Assembly: GCA_017539265.1 (NCBI GenBank)
Contig: JAFYHG010000022.1
Location: 1-64,000, forward strand
DNA: 64,000 bases
From: Alphaproteobacteria bacterium
Lineage (GTDB): Bacteria; Pseudomonadota; Alphaproteobacteria; CAAHEQ01; UBA3637
Direction: 5' to 3'
Made by a program: the position numbers and the translations under genes. Within the stretch, counting starts at the first letter, position 1. Every line of letters begins with the position of its first letter. The notes under the pieces are model-generated. The model worked only from the letters and a program-made list of their open reading frames with translations. It did no database searches and was not told the origin of the DNA. Positions 15,779 to 24,446 of this stretch are shown piece by piece.

Positions 15779-17704
15779 TTAATCTTCATATTCAACGCTG
15801 GGGAAGCGCGCATCACGCTTAAAGAGTTTAAGAGCCTCTTCAAACGGCAAAACTTCCTGTTTATCCGATCCAAAGCGCCGAATGGTAACGGTTCCGTTTT
15901 CTTTTTCTTTGGCACCGCAGACCAAAATAACGGGAATCTTTTTAAGTGAATGCTCACGCACCTTATAACTGATCTTTTCGTTCCTTAGGTCTGTTTCTAC
16001 CCGAATACCGGCTACGAATAAGCGATGGGCAATCTGTTTAACATAGTCATCTTGCTCAGCAGAAATCGGAGCAACGACAACCTGAACGGGGGCCAACCAG
16101 AACGGGAAAGCACCCGCGCAATGCTCGATAAACACGCCCGAGAACCGCTCCAACGATCCGAACAAAGCCCGATGAAGCATAATCGGCCGATGTTTTTGAC
16201 CGTCTTCACCGATATAGGTAACATCAAACCGTTCCGGCAGATTCAGGTCCGCTTGCAAAGTTCCCAATTGCCATTCACGGCCGATGGCGTCTTTTAACTT
16301 AAAGTCTAACTTGGGCCCATAGAAAGCACCATCACCCGGGTTAATGGTATATTTATATCCCATATCCGTCAATGCGTCGGCCAAACCTTGTTCAAGCATA
16401 TCCCAAATTGCATCCGTTCCGATACGTTCTTTGGGACGAGTAGAGAGTTTAATTGCCACATCTTTAAGGCCGAAATCCTTATAAATATCCAACATAAACC
16501 GCACCACGCGTTGGCATTCCTCTTTGAATTGTTCGGGTGTGCAGAAAATATGGGCATCGTCTTGGGTAAAAGCACGCACGCGAAGTAATCCGTGTAAAGC
16601 CCCCGAGGCCTCATAACGATGGACACGCCCGAATTCAGCAATCCGTTTGGGCAAATCCCGATAACTGGTGATACCCTGCTTAAAGGTCAACACTCCACCG
16701 GGGCAATTCATCGGTTTAATGGCAAAAGTTTTTTCTTCAATGGTGGTGGTGTACATGTTTTCACGATACCAATCCCAATGGCCGGAAGTTTCCCACAACA
16801 CCTTGTCCATGATTTGTGGTGTGTTGATTTCGACATAGCCCTCAGCCAATTGCCGGCGGCGCATGTAAGAAATAAGTGTTTGGAAAAATGTCCATCCCCG
16901 CGGATGCCAGAAGACATCACCCGGCGCGTATTCCTCAAAATGGAATAAATCCATTTCGCGTCCTAATTTTCTGTGGTCACGTTTTTCGGCTTCAGCAAGC
17001 AAATCAAAATAAGCCTTCATTTCTTTTTCCGACCAGAACGCCGTGCCATACACACGTTGCAGGGATTCTTTGGTTGCATCCCCGCGCCAATAGGCGGCGG
17101 CTACCTTTGTCAATTTAAAGGCTTTGCCCACTTTACCCGTTGAAGGTAAATGCGGTCCGCGGCACAATTCCACATAGTCACCTTGCGTATAAATAGCAAC
17201 TTCACGCACATCATCGGGCATATCGTTGATAAGTTCAACCTTATACCGTTCACCCTTATCTTCAAACAGACGCACGGCATCGGCACGATTGATTGTTTGA
17301 CGTACAATCGGTAAATCTGCCGCAATAATTTTGGCCATTTCCGCTTCAATCTTGGGTAGGTCTTCTTCCTTTAAAATAATTCCGTAAAAGTCATAATAAA
17401 ATCCGTTTTCAATGGCAGGGCCTATCGTAACTAATGCTTTGGGATACAGGTTTTTCACCGCCTGAGCCAATACATGCGCGGCCGTATGGCGCAAAATGGT
17501 CAAAGATTCCGGATTTTTGCTTGTGATGATAGAAATAGTGGCATCCTCTGTCACACGGGTTGTCAAATCGGTGAGGGTATCGTTCACCTTAATTGCAAGA
17601 GCATGTTCAGCCAAACCGGCACTAATCTTTTGCGCAATTTGTAGGCCCGACACCGGCGAATCAAATTGCAGTTTTGCCCCATCGGGCAGAGTTATTTCTA
17701 TCAT
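15779..17704 (-). CDS. thrS: Threonine--tRNA ligase
   Basis: The 641-residue protein has the full ThrRS layout: an N-terminal TGS domain (IEITLPDGAKLQFD), an editing domain with HTAAHVLAQAV, the class II catalytic core with KPMNCPGGVLTFK, the motif 2 loop RVHRYEASGALHGLLRVRAFTQDDAHIFC and motif 3 LHRALFGSLERF, and a C-terminal anticodon-binding domain ending in IRRFGSDKQEVLPFEEAL. It charges tRNA-Thr in the cytoplasm. AGAAAGGA lies eight bases before the ATG. It is a single-gene unit with a perfect promoter upstream and a strong terminator downstream. Confidence 0.98.
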   Translation of the reverse strand: MIEITLPDGAKLQFDSPVSGLQIAQKISAGLAEHALAIKVNDTLTDLTTRVTEDATISIITSKNPESLTILRHTAAHVLAQAVKNLYPKALVTIGPAIENGFYYDFYGIILKEEDLPKIEAEMAKIIAADLPIVRQTINRADAVRLFEDKGERYKVELINDMPDDVREVAIYTQGDYVELCRGPHLPSTGKVGKAFKLTKVAAAYWRGDATKESLQRVYGTAFWSEKEMKAYFDLLAEAEKRDHRKLGREMDLFHFEEYAPGDVFWHPRGWTFFQTLISYMRRRQLAEGYVEINTPQIMDKVLWETSGHWDWYRENMYTTTIEEKTFAIKPMNCPGGVLTFKQGITSYRDLPKRIAEFGRVHRYEASGALHGLLRVRAFTQDDAHIFCTPEQFKEECQRVVRFMLDIYKDFGLKDVAIKLSTRPKERIGTDAIWDMLEQGLADALTDMGYKYTINPGDGAFYGPKLDFKLKDAIGREWQLGTLQADLNLPERFDVTYIGEDGQKHRPIMLHRALFGSLERFSGVFIEHCAGAFPFWLAPVQVVVAPISAEQDDYVKQIAHRLFVAGIRVETDLRNEKISYKVREHSLKKIPVILVCGAKEKENGTVTIRRFGSDKQEVLPFEEALKLFKRDARFPSVEYED

Positions 17705-17751
17705 TTTTTTTCCTTTCTAAAATAGTTCGACCCCAACAACGGGTCGGGGTC

Positions 17752-17780
17752 ATTATACGCTTTTTAAACACAAATGTCAA
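17752..17780 (-). promoter_or_regulatory. Consensus promoter of thrS
   Basis: Minus strand TTGACA, 17 bp, TATAAT, both boxes perfect, 47 bp upstream of the thrS ATG. Confidence 0.85.
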
Positions 17781-17792
17781 AGAAAAAACAAC

Positions 17793-18860
17793 TTAATCTT
17801 CACGTTGATATTCAGCCGCCGCCAATTGTGTCATACGGTTTAAATAATGCCGTTTTTGACGTTTGGTTCGAACGGGACGAATAGGGGCAGGACGATACTC
17901 TGTCAAAGGGATAGGAATATCAACAAATATCTTTTTACCCGTTTTTGATAAACGTTCCCAATTTCTTTCCCAGTAATCATCAAATGGTTTTTGAATGAGA
18001 GTCTTATATTTGATTTCGGTATCACGGGAAACCAAAATTGCATTTTGAGCCGACATATCCCCGTTAAATATAAGCCAACGCGTCCAGTGAACGAGGAAAG
18101 TATCATGACTGCTGATAGGTTGTAGGTGAAACAGACGTGTGCGTTCATTATCCGTCAGATTTTTTAAACGATAAGCGTCCCGACGCAACAACTTAAGACG
18201 TAAAAACTCTTGATCTTCGATGGAAAGTCTTTTGGGAAAATTTTTCGGATAGGTCGGGTAAAGAAAAATCCTCTGAACCGGTTGATGGACAAACGGGTGA
18301 TCCTTTATCTTCAAAATAATCTTATCGTCCTCCTCTTGGGGGATAATCCGCGTTTGTTCGGACTTTTTTTGAATACGCCCGAAATAAGAGGCTTCATTTT
18401 GATTGGCCTGATACCATTTATCCACAAAATCCATGGTTACAACACGGGGTAATGCCGGCAGGACGAACTCCGTATAAGGATACCGCTCCATGTTTTCCGT
18501 CAGGGTAAAGAACATTGGCCTCCATAAGCGATCCGCCAATGCCCAATAGGCAGACATCTCAAAAAGCCGCCAATACATGCGATTTATATTGACAATCCAA
18601 GGGGCAGAAACTGTCCACCCTTGACCTTGTCCTTTCATTTTATGAATTGTTTCCGAATCATAACCGGCCAAAAAACCATGTTTTTCGTAATAGCGAAAAA
18701 ACTCTGCCCGCCCTTCTTTTGTTATAATATTACGTCCCTTTTCCAGGCTTTTATCCCAATGAATTTTCCATGTTTGCTTGGTGGGTCGACCCGGCACAAT
18801 AATCTCTAAATGTGTTTTCCTGTCTTCGGTGAAAAAAGTAAAGGGATTTTCTATGTCCAT
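17793..18860 (-). CDS. Protein of unknown function rich in aromatic and basic residues
   Basis: The frame begins at 18908, but that ATG overlaps the -10 box, so I place the start at 18860 (MDIENPFTFF), which has AAAGGA ten bases upstream. The 355-residue product is rich in Trp, Tyr, Phe and Arg (for example MYWRLFEMSAYWALADRLWRP) and has a basic C-terminus (RPVRTKRQKRHYLNRM). It has no signal peptide and no clear transmembrane segment. I recognise no motif. It lies between thrS and the divergent virB genes, with its own promoter, and nothing in the context tells its job. Confidence 0.7.
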   Translation of the reverse strand: MDIENPFTFFTEDRKTHLEIIVPGRPTKQTWKIHWDKSLEKGRNIITKEGRAEFFRYYEKHGFLAGYDSETIHKMKGQGQGWTVSAPWIVNINRMYWRLFEMSAYWALADRLWRPMFFTLTENMERYPYTEFVLPALPRVVTMDFVDKWYQANQNEASYFGRIQKKSEQTRIIPQEEDDKIILKIKDHPFVHQPVQRIFLYPTYPKNFPKRLSIEDQEFLRLKLLRRDAYRLKNLTDNERTRLFHLQPISSHDTFLVHWTRWLIFNGDMSAQNAILVSRDTEIKYKTLIQKPFDDYWERNWERLSKTGKKIFVDIPIPLTEYRPAPIRPVRTKRQKRHYLNRMTQLAAAEYQRED

Positions 18861-18899
18861 GGGTTGGGTGTCCTTTATCTGAGATGCGAAATTGAATGC

Positions 18900-18928
18900 A
18901 TTATACACTAATTTTTATCATTTTTCAA
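18900..18928 (-). promoter_or_regulatory. Promoter that fixes the start at 18860
   Basis: Minus strand TTGAAA, 17 bp, TATAAT. The upstream ATG at 18908 overlaps the -10 box. Confidence 0.65.
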
Positions 18929-19032
18929 GAAAAAGATGACAAAAAATTATAAATAGGTAACTTTTAGTTATTTTTTTCTTTATTTTTAAAAGAAAATGGG
19001 TTAGCATATTTTTTAAATGAAGGAGCATTGAA

Positions 19033-20202
19033 ATGAAAACGCCAATCCTAAAAGCTGTTGCCATGCCGCCTCGTATGTTCTGGGCACCGATGTTACCGGC
19101 AATTATAAATTTGATTATCCAAGGAGCGGTAATGATATTGTTGATGGTAACATATTCGGGACAAATTAACCCGAATGTTTTTATGTTTACCATTGTGGGG
19201 ATTCATGTCTGTCTGATTGCTTGGGGAACACAGGAACCGCACCTGTCAACGATTATACCGGCGTGGGGGCAAGCACGCTCTTTTTGGGACAAAGAAGATA
19301 AAATCAAGTCCGGTGTTTTAGATCCCAAGGTCGGAACGGAAGGCATCATTATCAATAATCGCCGGATCCGAATCATTCGCTTAAACGGTGATACTACCTT
19401 TGCCGCAAATTGGTGTAAATGGCTAATGACAATGGCGCGCTATCCCGTCAGTATTCATGTGTGGCAATCTGATCAAGACGGACTAAAACTGATTTTGTCG
19501 GCACCTGCGTCAGAATCTTATCGGTTTAAAGAAGCCGTTCAAGACACTTTGTCCTTACTCAGGGAATTTTCGCCCGAAGAATTAGATCCCATGGATTCGG
19601 CCCGTTTATTTACGGATATGTTAACGCCAAAGGCTAAATTTTTAAAGCAAACCGGTGTTTTTGTGGCTCAAAACAGTCGGGGATACACGGCCGTTATCAG
19701 TGTCAACCGACCGGGGAATAATATGGACACCGACATGATAGCGGATTTATTGTCCTTGGACGGGGATATTAAAATTGATCATTCCATTCAGGTTATTCCC
19801 TCCGTTAAGGTAAACAGCTTATTACTGAGAGAACAAAAAATGGCCTACTTCACCACTTTTTCACGCAATGTCTATGAGCAATATACCGCGGCATTAGAAG
19901 CGATTGACTCTTTAAGCGAATTCCCGCAAGTAGCGGTTAATTATGCCATGGCTACATGGATAACCGCCCCGACGATGGCCGAATTGGAAGGATTATTGGT
20001 TCAGGTAGTATCCGTCTTTAAACAATACGGATTTCAGGTTATTCGTGAAAAAGAAATGGCGCGGGCCTACTATGTCCGGCAATTCACGGATTCCGTTATC
20101 CCCCCCAGGCGCTTTTTATTACTGTCGGACGGGGTTGTTTCGGTTCTAAATTTATCCCCGCATGAGGGACAAAACAACATTTCTTTCGGAGCACGATTTT
20201 GA
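19033..20202 (+). CDS. VirB3-VirB4 N-terminal domain fusion lacking the ATPase
   Basis: The 389-residue protein starts like VirB3: KAVAMPPRMFWAPML, two hydrophobic helices at about 20-40 and 48-65, then TQEPHLSTII, closely matching the VirB3 encoded at 20266. The rest aligns with the N-terminal half of VirB4: VNRPGNNMDTDMIADLLSLD and REQKMAYFTTFSRNVYEQYTAALE match GIRKPGDFMDEQMIADIMSID and QQRKMAYFTSFSQNVYNQYTTALE in the intact VirB4. It stops before the RecA-like domain, so Walker A and B are absent. AGGAG lies nine bases before the ATG. The clean ending and the intact neighbours suggest a real fused paralogue that could anchor or regulate the VirB4 hexamer at the inner membrane. That role is inference. 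Confidence 0.85.
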   Translation: MKTPILKAVAMPPRMFWAPMLPAIINLIIQGAVMILLMVTYSGQINPNVFMFTIVGIHVCLIAWGTQEPHLSTIIPAWGQARSFWDKEDKIKSGVLDPKVGTEGIIINNRRIRIIRLNGDTTFAANWCKWLMTMARYPVSIHVWQSDQDGLKLILSAPASESYRFKEAVQDTLSLLREFSPEELDPMDSARLFTDMLTPKAKFLKQTGVFVAQNSRGYTAVISVNRPGNNMDTDMIADLLSLDGDIKIDHSIQVIPSVKVNSLLLREQKMAYFTTFSRNVYEQYTAALEAIDSLSEFPQVAVNYAMATWITAPTMAELEGLLVQVVSVFKQYGFQVIREKEMARAYYVRQFTDSVIPPRRFLLLSDGVVSVLNLSPHEGQNNISFGARF

Positions 20203-20217
20203 TTTTTAGAATTATAC

Positions 20218-20245
20218 TTGCATTTCAAAAAAAAATGAGTAGAAT
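20218..20245 (+). promoter_or_regulatory. Possible promoter of virB3-virB4
   Basis: TTGCAT, 16 bp, TAGAAT, 20 bp upstream of the ATG at 20266. Confidence 0.45.
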
Positions 20246-20265
20246 GGGAAAAAGAGGTTAAAAAA

Positions 20266-20562
20266 ATGAGAGAACCAATTTTAAAAAAAGTTGCTATGCC
20301 GCCGACGCTTTTTTGGGCACCAATGTATATCGCGTTTGTTAATTTCGTTATGCAGGGCGCCATCATGTTTGTGTTGATGGGGACAACAGGGGGGGAATAT
20401 AACCCGCTAATGTCTATTATTACAATCTTGATTGTACATGTTATTTTAATCGTATACGGGGCAAAAGAACCGCATATGTCTAAAATATTTCAATCACGGG
20501 GACCATTTTTAATGCCCACCAAAAATGTGTATCGCAGTTGGGGGCACAAATTGGCTTCTTAA
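20266..20562 (+). CDS. virB3: Type IV secretion protein VirB3
   Basis: A 98-residue inner-membrane protein with the VirB3 signature KKVAMPPTLFWAPMYIA, two transmembrane helices (about residues 20-40 and 48-66) and the short cytoplasmic tail GAKEPHMSKIF. VirB3 sits in the inner-membrane complex with VirB4 and VirB6. AGAGG lies upstream of the start. The virB4 gene begins 15 bp after its stop, the usual gene order. Confidence 0.92.
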   Translation: MREPILKKVAMPPTLFWAPMYIAFVNFVMQGAIMFVLMGTTGGEYNPLMSIITILIVHVILIVYGAKEPHMSKIFQSRGPFLMPTKNVYRSWGHKLAS

Positions 20563-20577
20563 AAGGATGAGGGTGAG

Positions 20578-23019
20578 ATGAATTCGGTAAACGTTGGACT
20601 TTCTGATATGATTTTAGCGACCGCATCCGATTGGTCGACATTTTTGCTGATTATATGTATTATCGGATTCATGGTTATTTTATCAACCTGTGTAACGCGG
20701 CTGGCCGATAAGATTTTGCCTAAGCCCAAAGAAACACGGGTGGCTCACTTTTTACCGTTTACCCGTTTGGATGAGGACGGGGCAACAATTCACCTGCGCA
20801 ACAACAGTATGTGCCGTGTGATTGAGGTTGAAGGGGCCGATACCACCCTTGTGCTGCCGGAAGAACGCGAAGCCTATGCCGCCGCCCGCAAACAGTGGGT
20901 TGATTCCATGGCGGAATTGGAAATTGTATCCCGCGTCATAACTATTCGGGAATTTGTCCCCCTTCATGAAGAGGAAGCTTTTAAAAAAGAACCGCTGCTT
21001 AAAACAATTTCTACCAGATGGCTAGACAGTATTCACCGGATTTTTAAGAACAGGCACTATATCGTTTTATCCATCAATGACCGTAAAAATGCCATAAAGG
21101 ATTTGGATCAGGCCACCAACGCAACCTTAACCATTTTGGATATGTATCATCCGGTTTTAATTTCGGAAAAAACGCCGGAACGTCATCCGGATAAAAGCCC
21201 GTTTTGGCTATTTGCACGGTTGATGAGCCCCTTATCACGCCCCAAACCCGTTATCCATGGAGAAAGCGGGGAAACCTTAAATGACCTGCTGACGGGGGAT
21301 TACATTCATTTTACAAAAGATCAAGGCGTTATTCGTTTCTTTTCGGGTGATCGGGAAAAATTGGGAATCGTTGTTGGTATTCGTAAACCCGGCGATTTCA
21401 TGGACGAACAAATGATCGCCGATATTATGTCCATTGATTGCGAATTGACTATTTTGCACAACATCAAAGCCATTAAACCGGTGAAGGCCAACGCCTATTT
21501 GATTCAACAACGAAAAATGGCCTACTTCACTTCTTTCTCACAAAACGTGTATAATCAGTATACAACAGCTCTTGAATGGATGGATCAATCCGATGCGGAC
21601 GGACAAAGCCTTAGTGAATATTCCATGTCCGTTTTAATCTTTGGCGATTCCAAAGAAGAATTAAAATTCGGTCAGGAAGAAGTGGAAAAAATTTGCCGGT
21701 TGCATAACGTGGTGCCGGTACGTGACGGTTGGGCGGCACAAGCCGTATTTTTTGCGCAATTGCCGACCTATGATATTTATCCCAGAACCTTCGTGTACCA
21801 GTCTCGTGTGATTGCCTGTGCTATCTGTGTGGATCGGGTGGCAGAAGGACGTCAAAAATCAGACTGGGGCCCCGTACCTTTGTCCTACTTCCGAACCATG
21901 ATCGGGACACCTTATGCGTTCCAATTCCACGTGTCTGAAGATGCCTATGCGGTGGCGCATACAGCCTTGATCGGTCCGACCGGACAAGGTAAAACGACGT
22001 TCTTCTCATTCATGGCGGGGCAAGCTCAGCGTATTCCCGATTTGAATGTGTATTTCTTTGACCGCAACAACGGTGCTAAGATTTTTGCTTTGATGCAAGG
22101 TGCCCCTTATGTTCGGTTTGACGGCGGTGCCGATTCGGTCTCACTAAATCCGTTTGCCATTCCCGATACATCGGATAACCGTGCGTTCTTAAGAACATGG
22201 CTACGCGATATTACGGGCGGAACGGATGCGGTATCCGAACAGGAAATTGCCCGTGCCGTAACCACATCATTTGAATATTTGCGGCCGCAGGAAAGACTTT
22301 TGAAGAACCTGTATAAGAGTTGTTTTGCCAACGGCGGATATATGCGCCGCGAACTTTTGCGCTGGATTGATGACGAACAATACGGGCGTATTTTTAACTC
22401 ACTGGACGATAATTTGGAACTGGATAGCCGGTATATGGGGTTTGACTTTACGACCATCTTCCAAGACGGTGTTTTGTCCCCCGCCGTGATCAGTTACGTG
22501 ATGCACCGAATTCACACATTGGCAACCCAAAAAGGAACGCCGACCATGATTATGATCGATGAAACCGCGCCGATGTTAGAGCACGAAATGTTTAAAGAAA
22601 GCTTCATTGTGGGTCTGCGCGAAGGCCGGAAAAAACGACAGGCATTCTTATGCGCGTTCCAGCAGCCGAAATTTTTGGATGACCATGGCCTGGGTGACGT
22701 GATTCGCGGTCAGTGTCAGACGGTCATTTTCTTCCGTAACCCGCAGGCAAATCCCGGTGACTATGCCTCATGGAACTTATCACCGCGTGAAATGAACTTC
22801 ATCATGGGTAAAGAATTTACGGATCATAAATACGCTATTTTAGTCAGTCGTCCCGCCATTCACGAATCGGTTATTTTGGATGTGGATTTGTCAGGCCTCG
22901 GTCCCTATTTAAAAGTGTACTCATCAGGTAATAAAAACGTGATTTTGGCCGAACAATTGGCCGCGCAAATTCCGGATGTGGATGCCCTTGTGCAGGCCTA
23001 TATACAACGGGCGCCCTAA
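20578..23019 (+). CDS. virB4: Type IV secretion ATPase VirB4
   Basis: The 813-residue protein has an N-terminal hydrophobic segment (about residues 20-42), the VirB4 N-terminal domain with QQRKMAYFTSFSQNVYNQYT, Walker A IGPTGQGKTTF (about 465-473), Walker B TMIMIDETAPML (about 657), a switch region CAFQQPKFLDD, and a C-terminal TraG/VirB4-type RecA fold. It powers pilus assembly and substrate transfer at the inner membrane. AAAGGATGAG precedes the ATG. No virB6, B8-B11 or virD4 gene is in the window, so the system is scattered on the chromosome or incomplete. The HIT and kdsB genes follow closely in the same direction. Confidence 0.96.
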   Translation: MNSVNVGLSDMILATASDWSTFLLIICIIGFMVILSTCVTRLADKILPKPKETRVAHFLPFTRLDEDGATIHLRNNSMCRVIEVEGADTTLVLPEEREAYAAARKQWVDSMAELEIVSRVITIREFVPLHEEEAFKKEPLLKTISTRWLDSIHRIFKNRHYIVLSINDRKNAIKDLDQATNATLTILDMYHPVLISEKTPERHPDKSPFWLFARLMSPLSRPKPVIHGESGETLNDLLTGDYIHFTKDQGVIRFFSGDREKLGIVVGIRKPGDFMDEQMIADIMSIDCELTILHNIKAIKPVKANAYLIQQRKMAYFTSFSQNVYNQYTTALEWMDQSDADGQSLSEYSMSVLIFGDSKEELKFGQEEVEKICRLHNVVPVRDGWAAQAVFFAQLPTYDIYPRTFVYQSRVIACAICVDRVAEGRQKSDWGPVPLSYFRTMIGTPYAFQFHVSEDAYAVAHTALIGPTGQGKTTFFSFMAGQAQRIPDLNVYFFDRNNGAKIFALMQGAPYVRFDGGADSVSLNPFAIPDTSDNRAFLRTWLRDITGGTDAVSEQEIARAVTTSFEYLRPQERLLKNLYKSCFANGGYMRRELLRWIDDEQYGRIFNSLDDNLELDSRYMGFDFTTIFQDGVLSPAVISYVMHRIHTLATQKGTPTMIMIDETAPMLEHEMFKESFIVGLREGRKKRQAFLCAFQQPKFLDDHGLGDVIRGQCQTVIFFRNPQANPGDYASWNLSPREMNFIMGKEFTDHKYAILVSRPAIHESVILDVDLSGLGPYLKVYSSGNKNVILAEQLAAQIPDVDALVQAYIQRAP

Positions 23020-23028
23020 AGGAACAGC

Positions 23029-23448
23029 ATGAATTTTGAATTGGTACCGGCTTTAAAGCAAAAAGAATTCGTATGTGATTTACCATTTTGTCGGGTACTT
23101 ATGGAAGATAACGCCGACTATCCGTGGGTGTTTTTGGTCCCCCGAAAAGCGCAAGTGCGCAACATGTTGGATTTAACAACCGAAGAACGATTAGCCCTAA
23201 TGCGGGAAATTGAAATTGTGGAGCGGGCAATGAACACCCTGTTTCACCCGACACAGACAAATGTGGCCATGATCGGGAACAAAACACCACAATTACACGT
23301 GCACGTAATATGCCGATTTGAAGATGATCCCTTATGGCCGGACACGGTGTGGGGATGTGTGGCACATCCATATGATCCCGAAAAAAAGAAAGAAATAATT
23401 CAGAATATTCAAAAGGAGATTTTAACATGTCAAAAGTTGCTGTCTTAA
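23029..23448 (+). CDS. HIT-family nucleotide hydrolase-like protein
   Basis: A 139-residue histidine-triad protein. The triad stretch is QLHVHVICRFEDDPLWP, with His-x-His followed by Ile where many HIT proteins have a third His. This variant, followed by an acidic DD-x-WP element, is typical of the bacterial diadenosine-tetraphosphate-hydrolase-like branch. It probably cleaves or binds nucleotide adducts in the cytoplasm. The ATG has AAGGAACA upstream and lies nine bases after virB4. Its 3' end overlaps kdsB by 22 bp, so the genes are translationally linked. Confidence 0.88.
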   Translation: MNFELVPALKQKEFVCDLPFCRVLMEDNADYPWVFLVPRKAQVRNMLDLTTEERLALMREIEIVERAMNTLFHPTQTNVAMIGNKTPQLHVHVICRFEDDPLWPDTVWGCVAHPYDPEKKKEIIQNIQKEILTCQKLLS

Positions 23449-24200
23449 TTCCGACAAGGCTTAAATCAACACGGCTCCCCAATAAACCGTTGGCAATGAT
23501 TAACGGTAAGCCTTTAATCCAGCATGTGTATGAACACGCCATTGCGGTCCATCCCGCGGCAGATGTGTATATTGCTTCGGGTGATCAGGAAATTTTAGAC
23601 GCGGCCAAAACTTTTGGGGCACAATGCTTACTAACAGATGCAGCACTACCCTCGGGAACGGATCGAATTGCGGCGGCCTTAAAACAAATAGATCCCGCCG
23701 GCACAAAATATGATATTGTCGTCAACTTTCAAGGGGACGGAATTAATGTGGATCCGGCACTTAACCTGAAACTTGTGGATTTGATGGAACAAACAAAGGC
23801 GGATATCGTAACCGTCGGTATGAAAATTACCAAATCCGAAGATATTCAAAATCCCAATTACGTCAAAATTGCCATGGGATTAAAGGACGGAGAAAATTAT
23901 GGGCGAGCCCTTTATTTTTCCAGATCCCGTGTACCGTTTAATCGCGATGGTGTGCCGGCGTTTGATTTTGCCTATTGGCATATCGGAATTTATGTCTATC
24001 GGGCCGAGGCTTTGCGGAAATTTGTAGCGGCACCGGTGGGCGTTTTGGAACAGATTGAAAAGTTAGAACAATTACGTGCCCTTGAAAACGGGATGAGCAT
24101 TTATGCCCAAATCGTGGATAGTATTAAACTGGTACCCGAGGCCCCTGCCGATATCAATACTCCTGAGGAATTACAGGAAGCGCAAAAATATATGCGTTAG
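23427..24200 (+). CDS. kdsB: 3-deoxy-manno-octulosonate cytidylyltransferase
   Basis: The 257-residue enzyme has the CMP-KDO synthetase signature: IPTRLKSTRLPNKPLAMI at the N-terminus for CTP binding, LPSGTDRIAAAL, VNFQGDGINVDP, and YFSRSRVPFNRDG with AYWHIGIYVYR. It activates KDO with CTP for lipopolysaccharide inner-core synthesis in the cytoplasm, so the cell makes KDO-containing lipid A. AAGGAG precedes the ATG by eight bases, inside the HIT gene. Its end overlaps by four bases the end of the converging small membrane protein gene. Confidence 0.95.
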   Translation: MSKVAVLIPTRLKSTRLPNKPLAMINGKPLIQHVYEHAIAVHPAADVYIASGDQEILDAAKTFGAQCLLTDAALPSGTDRIAAALKQIDPAGTKYDIVVNFQGDGINVDPALNLKLVDLMEQTKADIVTVGMKITKSEDIQNPNYVKIAMGLKDGENYGRALYFSRSRVPFNRDGVPAFDFAYWHIGIYVYRAEALRKFVAAPVGVLEQIEKLEQLRALENGMSIYAQIVDSIKLVPEAPADINTPEELQEAQKYMR

Positions 24201-24445
24201 GAAATTTCCGTATAATCGGCATCAATAATCGTTGTATGCGTATCTGATTGTGTTTGGTGGATAGTGCAACCGTTCGCCATACGCCGGTAACGAATACTTT
24301 GAATTTTGGCGTAAATCCAGCGGGCGGAACCGAACAATATACATACAATCAATAATGGCAATGCCACATACCACGAGAGCAGAAAGACAAGCCAGATAAA
24401 AATAAGGGTCAGGAAAAAAGTATAAATTAAGCGGAGTACGGGCAT
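24197..24445 (-). CDS. Small membrane protein behind mutS
   Basis: An 82-residue protein with two hydrophobic helices (LIYTFFLTLIFIWLVFLL and YVALPLLIVCILFGSARWIY), then a hydrophilic tail. The ATG lies just after the mutS stop, and its AAAGGA sits within the last mutS codons, so it is probably translated from the mutS message. I recognise no family. The 3' end meets kdsB tail to tail. Confidence 0.65.
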   Translation of the reverse strand: MPVLRLIYTFFLTLIFIWLVFLLSWYVALPLLIVCILFGSARWIYAKIQSIRYRRMANGCTIHQTQSDTHTTIIDADYTEIS

Positions 24446-24446
24446 T

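Noticed and set aside
17729-17751. Stem GACCCC / GGGGTC upstream of thrS as a possible regulatory leader
   Set aside because: The predicted transcription start lies inside the structure, so the 5' arm would not be in the mRNA. No T-box motif is visible either.
20203-20265. Frameshift as the reason the VirB3-VirB4N fusion lacks an ATPase domain
   Set aside because: The 63 bases after its stop hold a promoter and the ribosome-binding site of virB3, with no trace of Walker motifs in any frame before the next gene.
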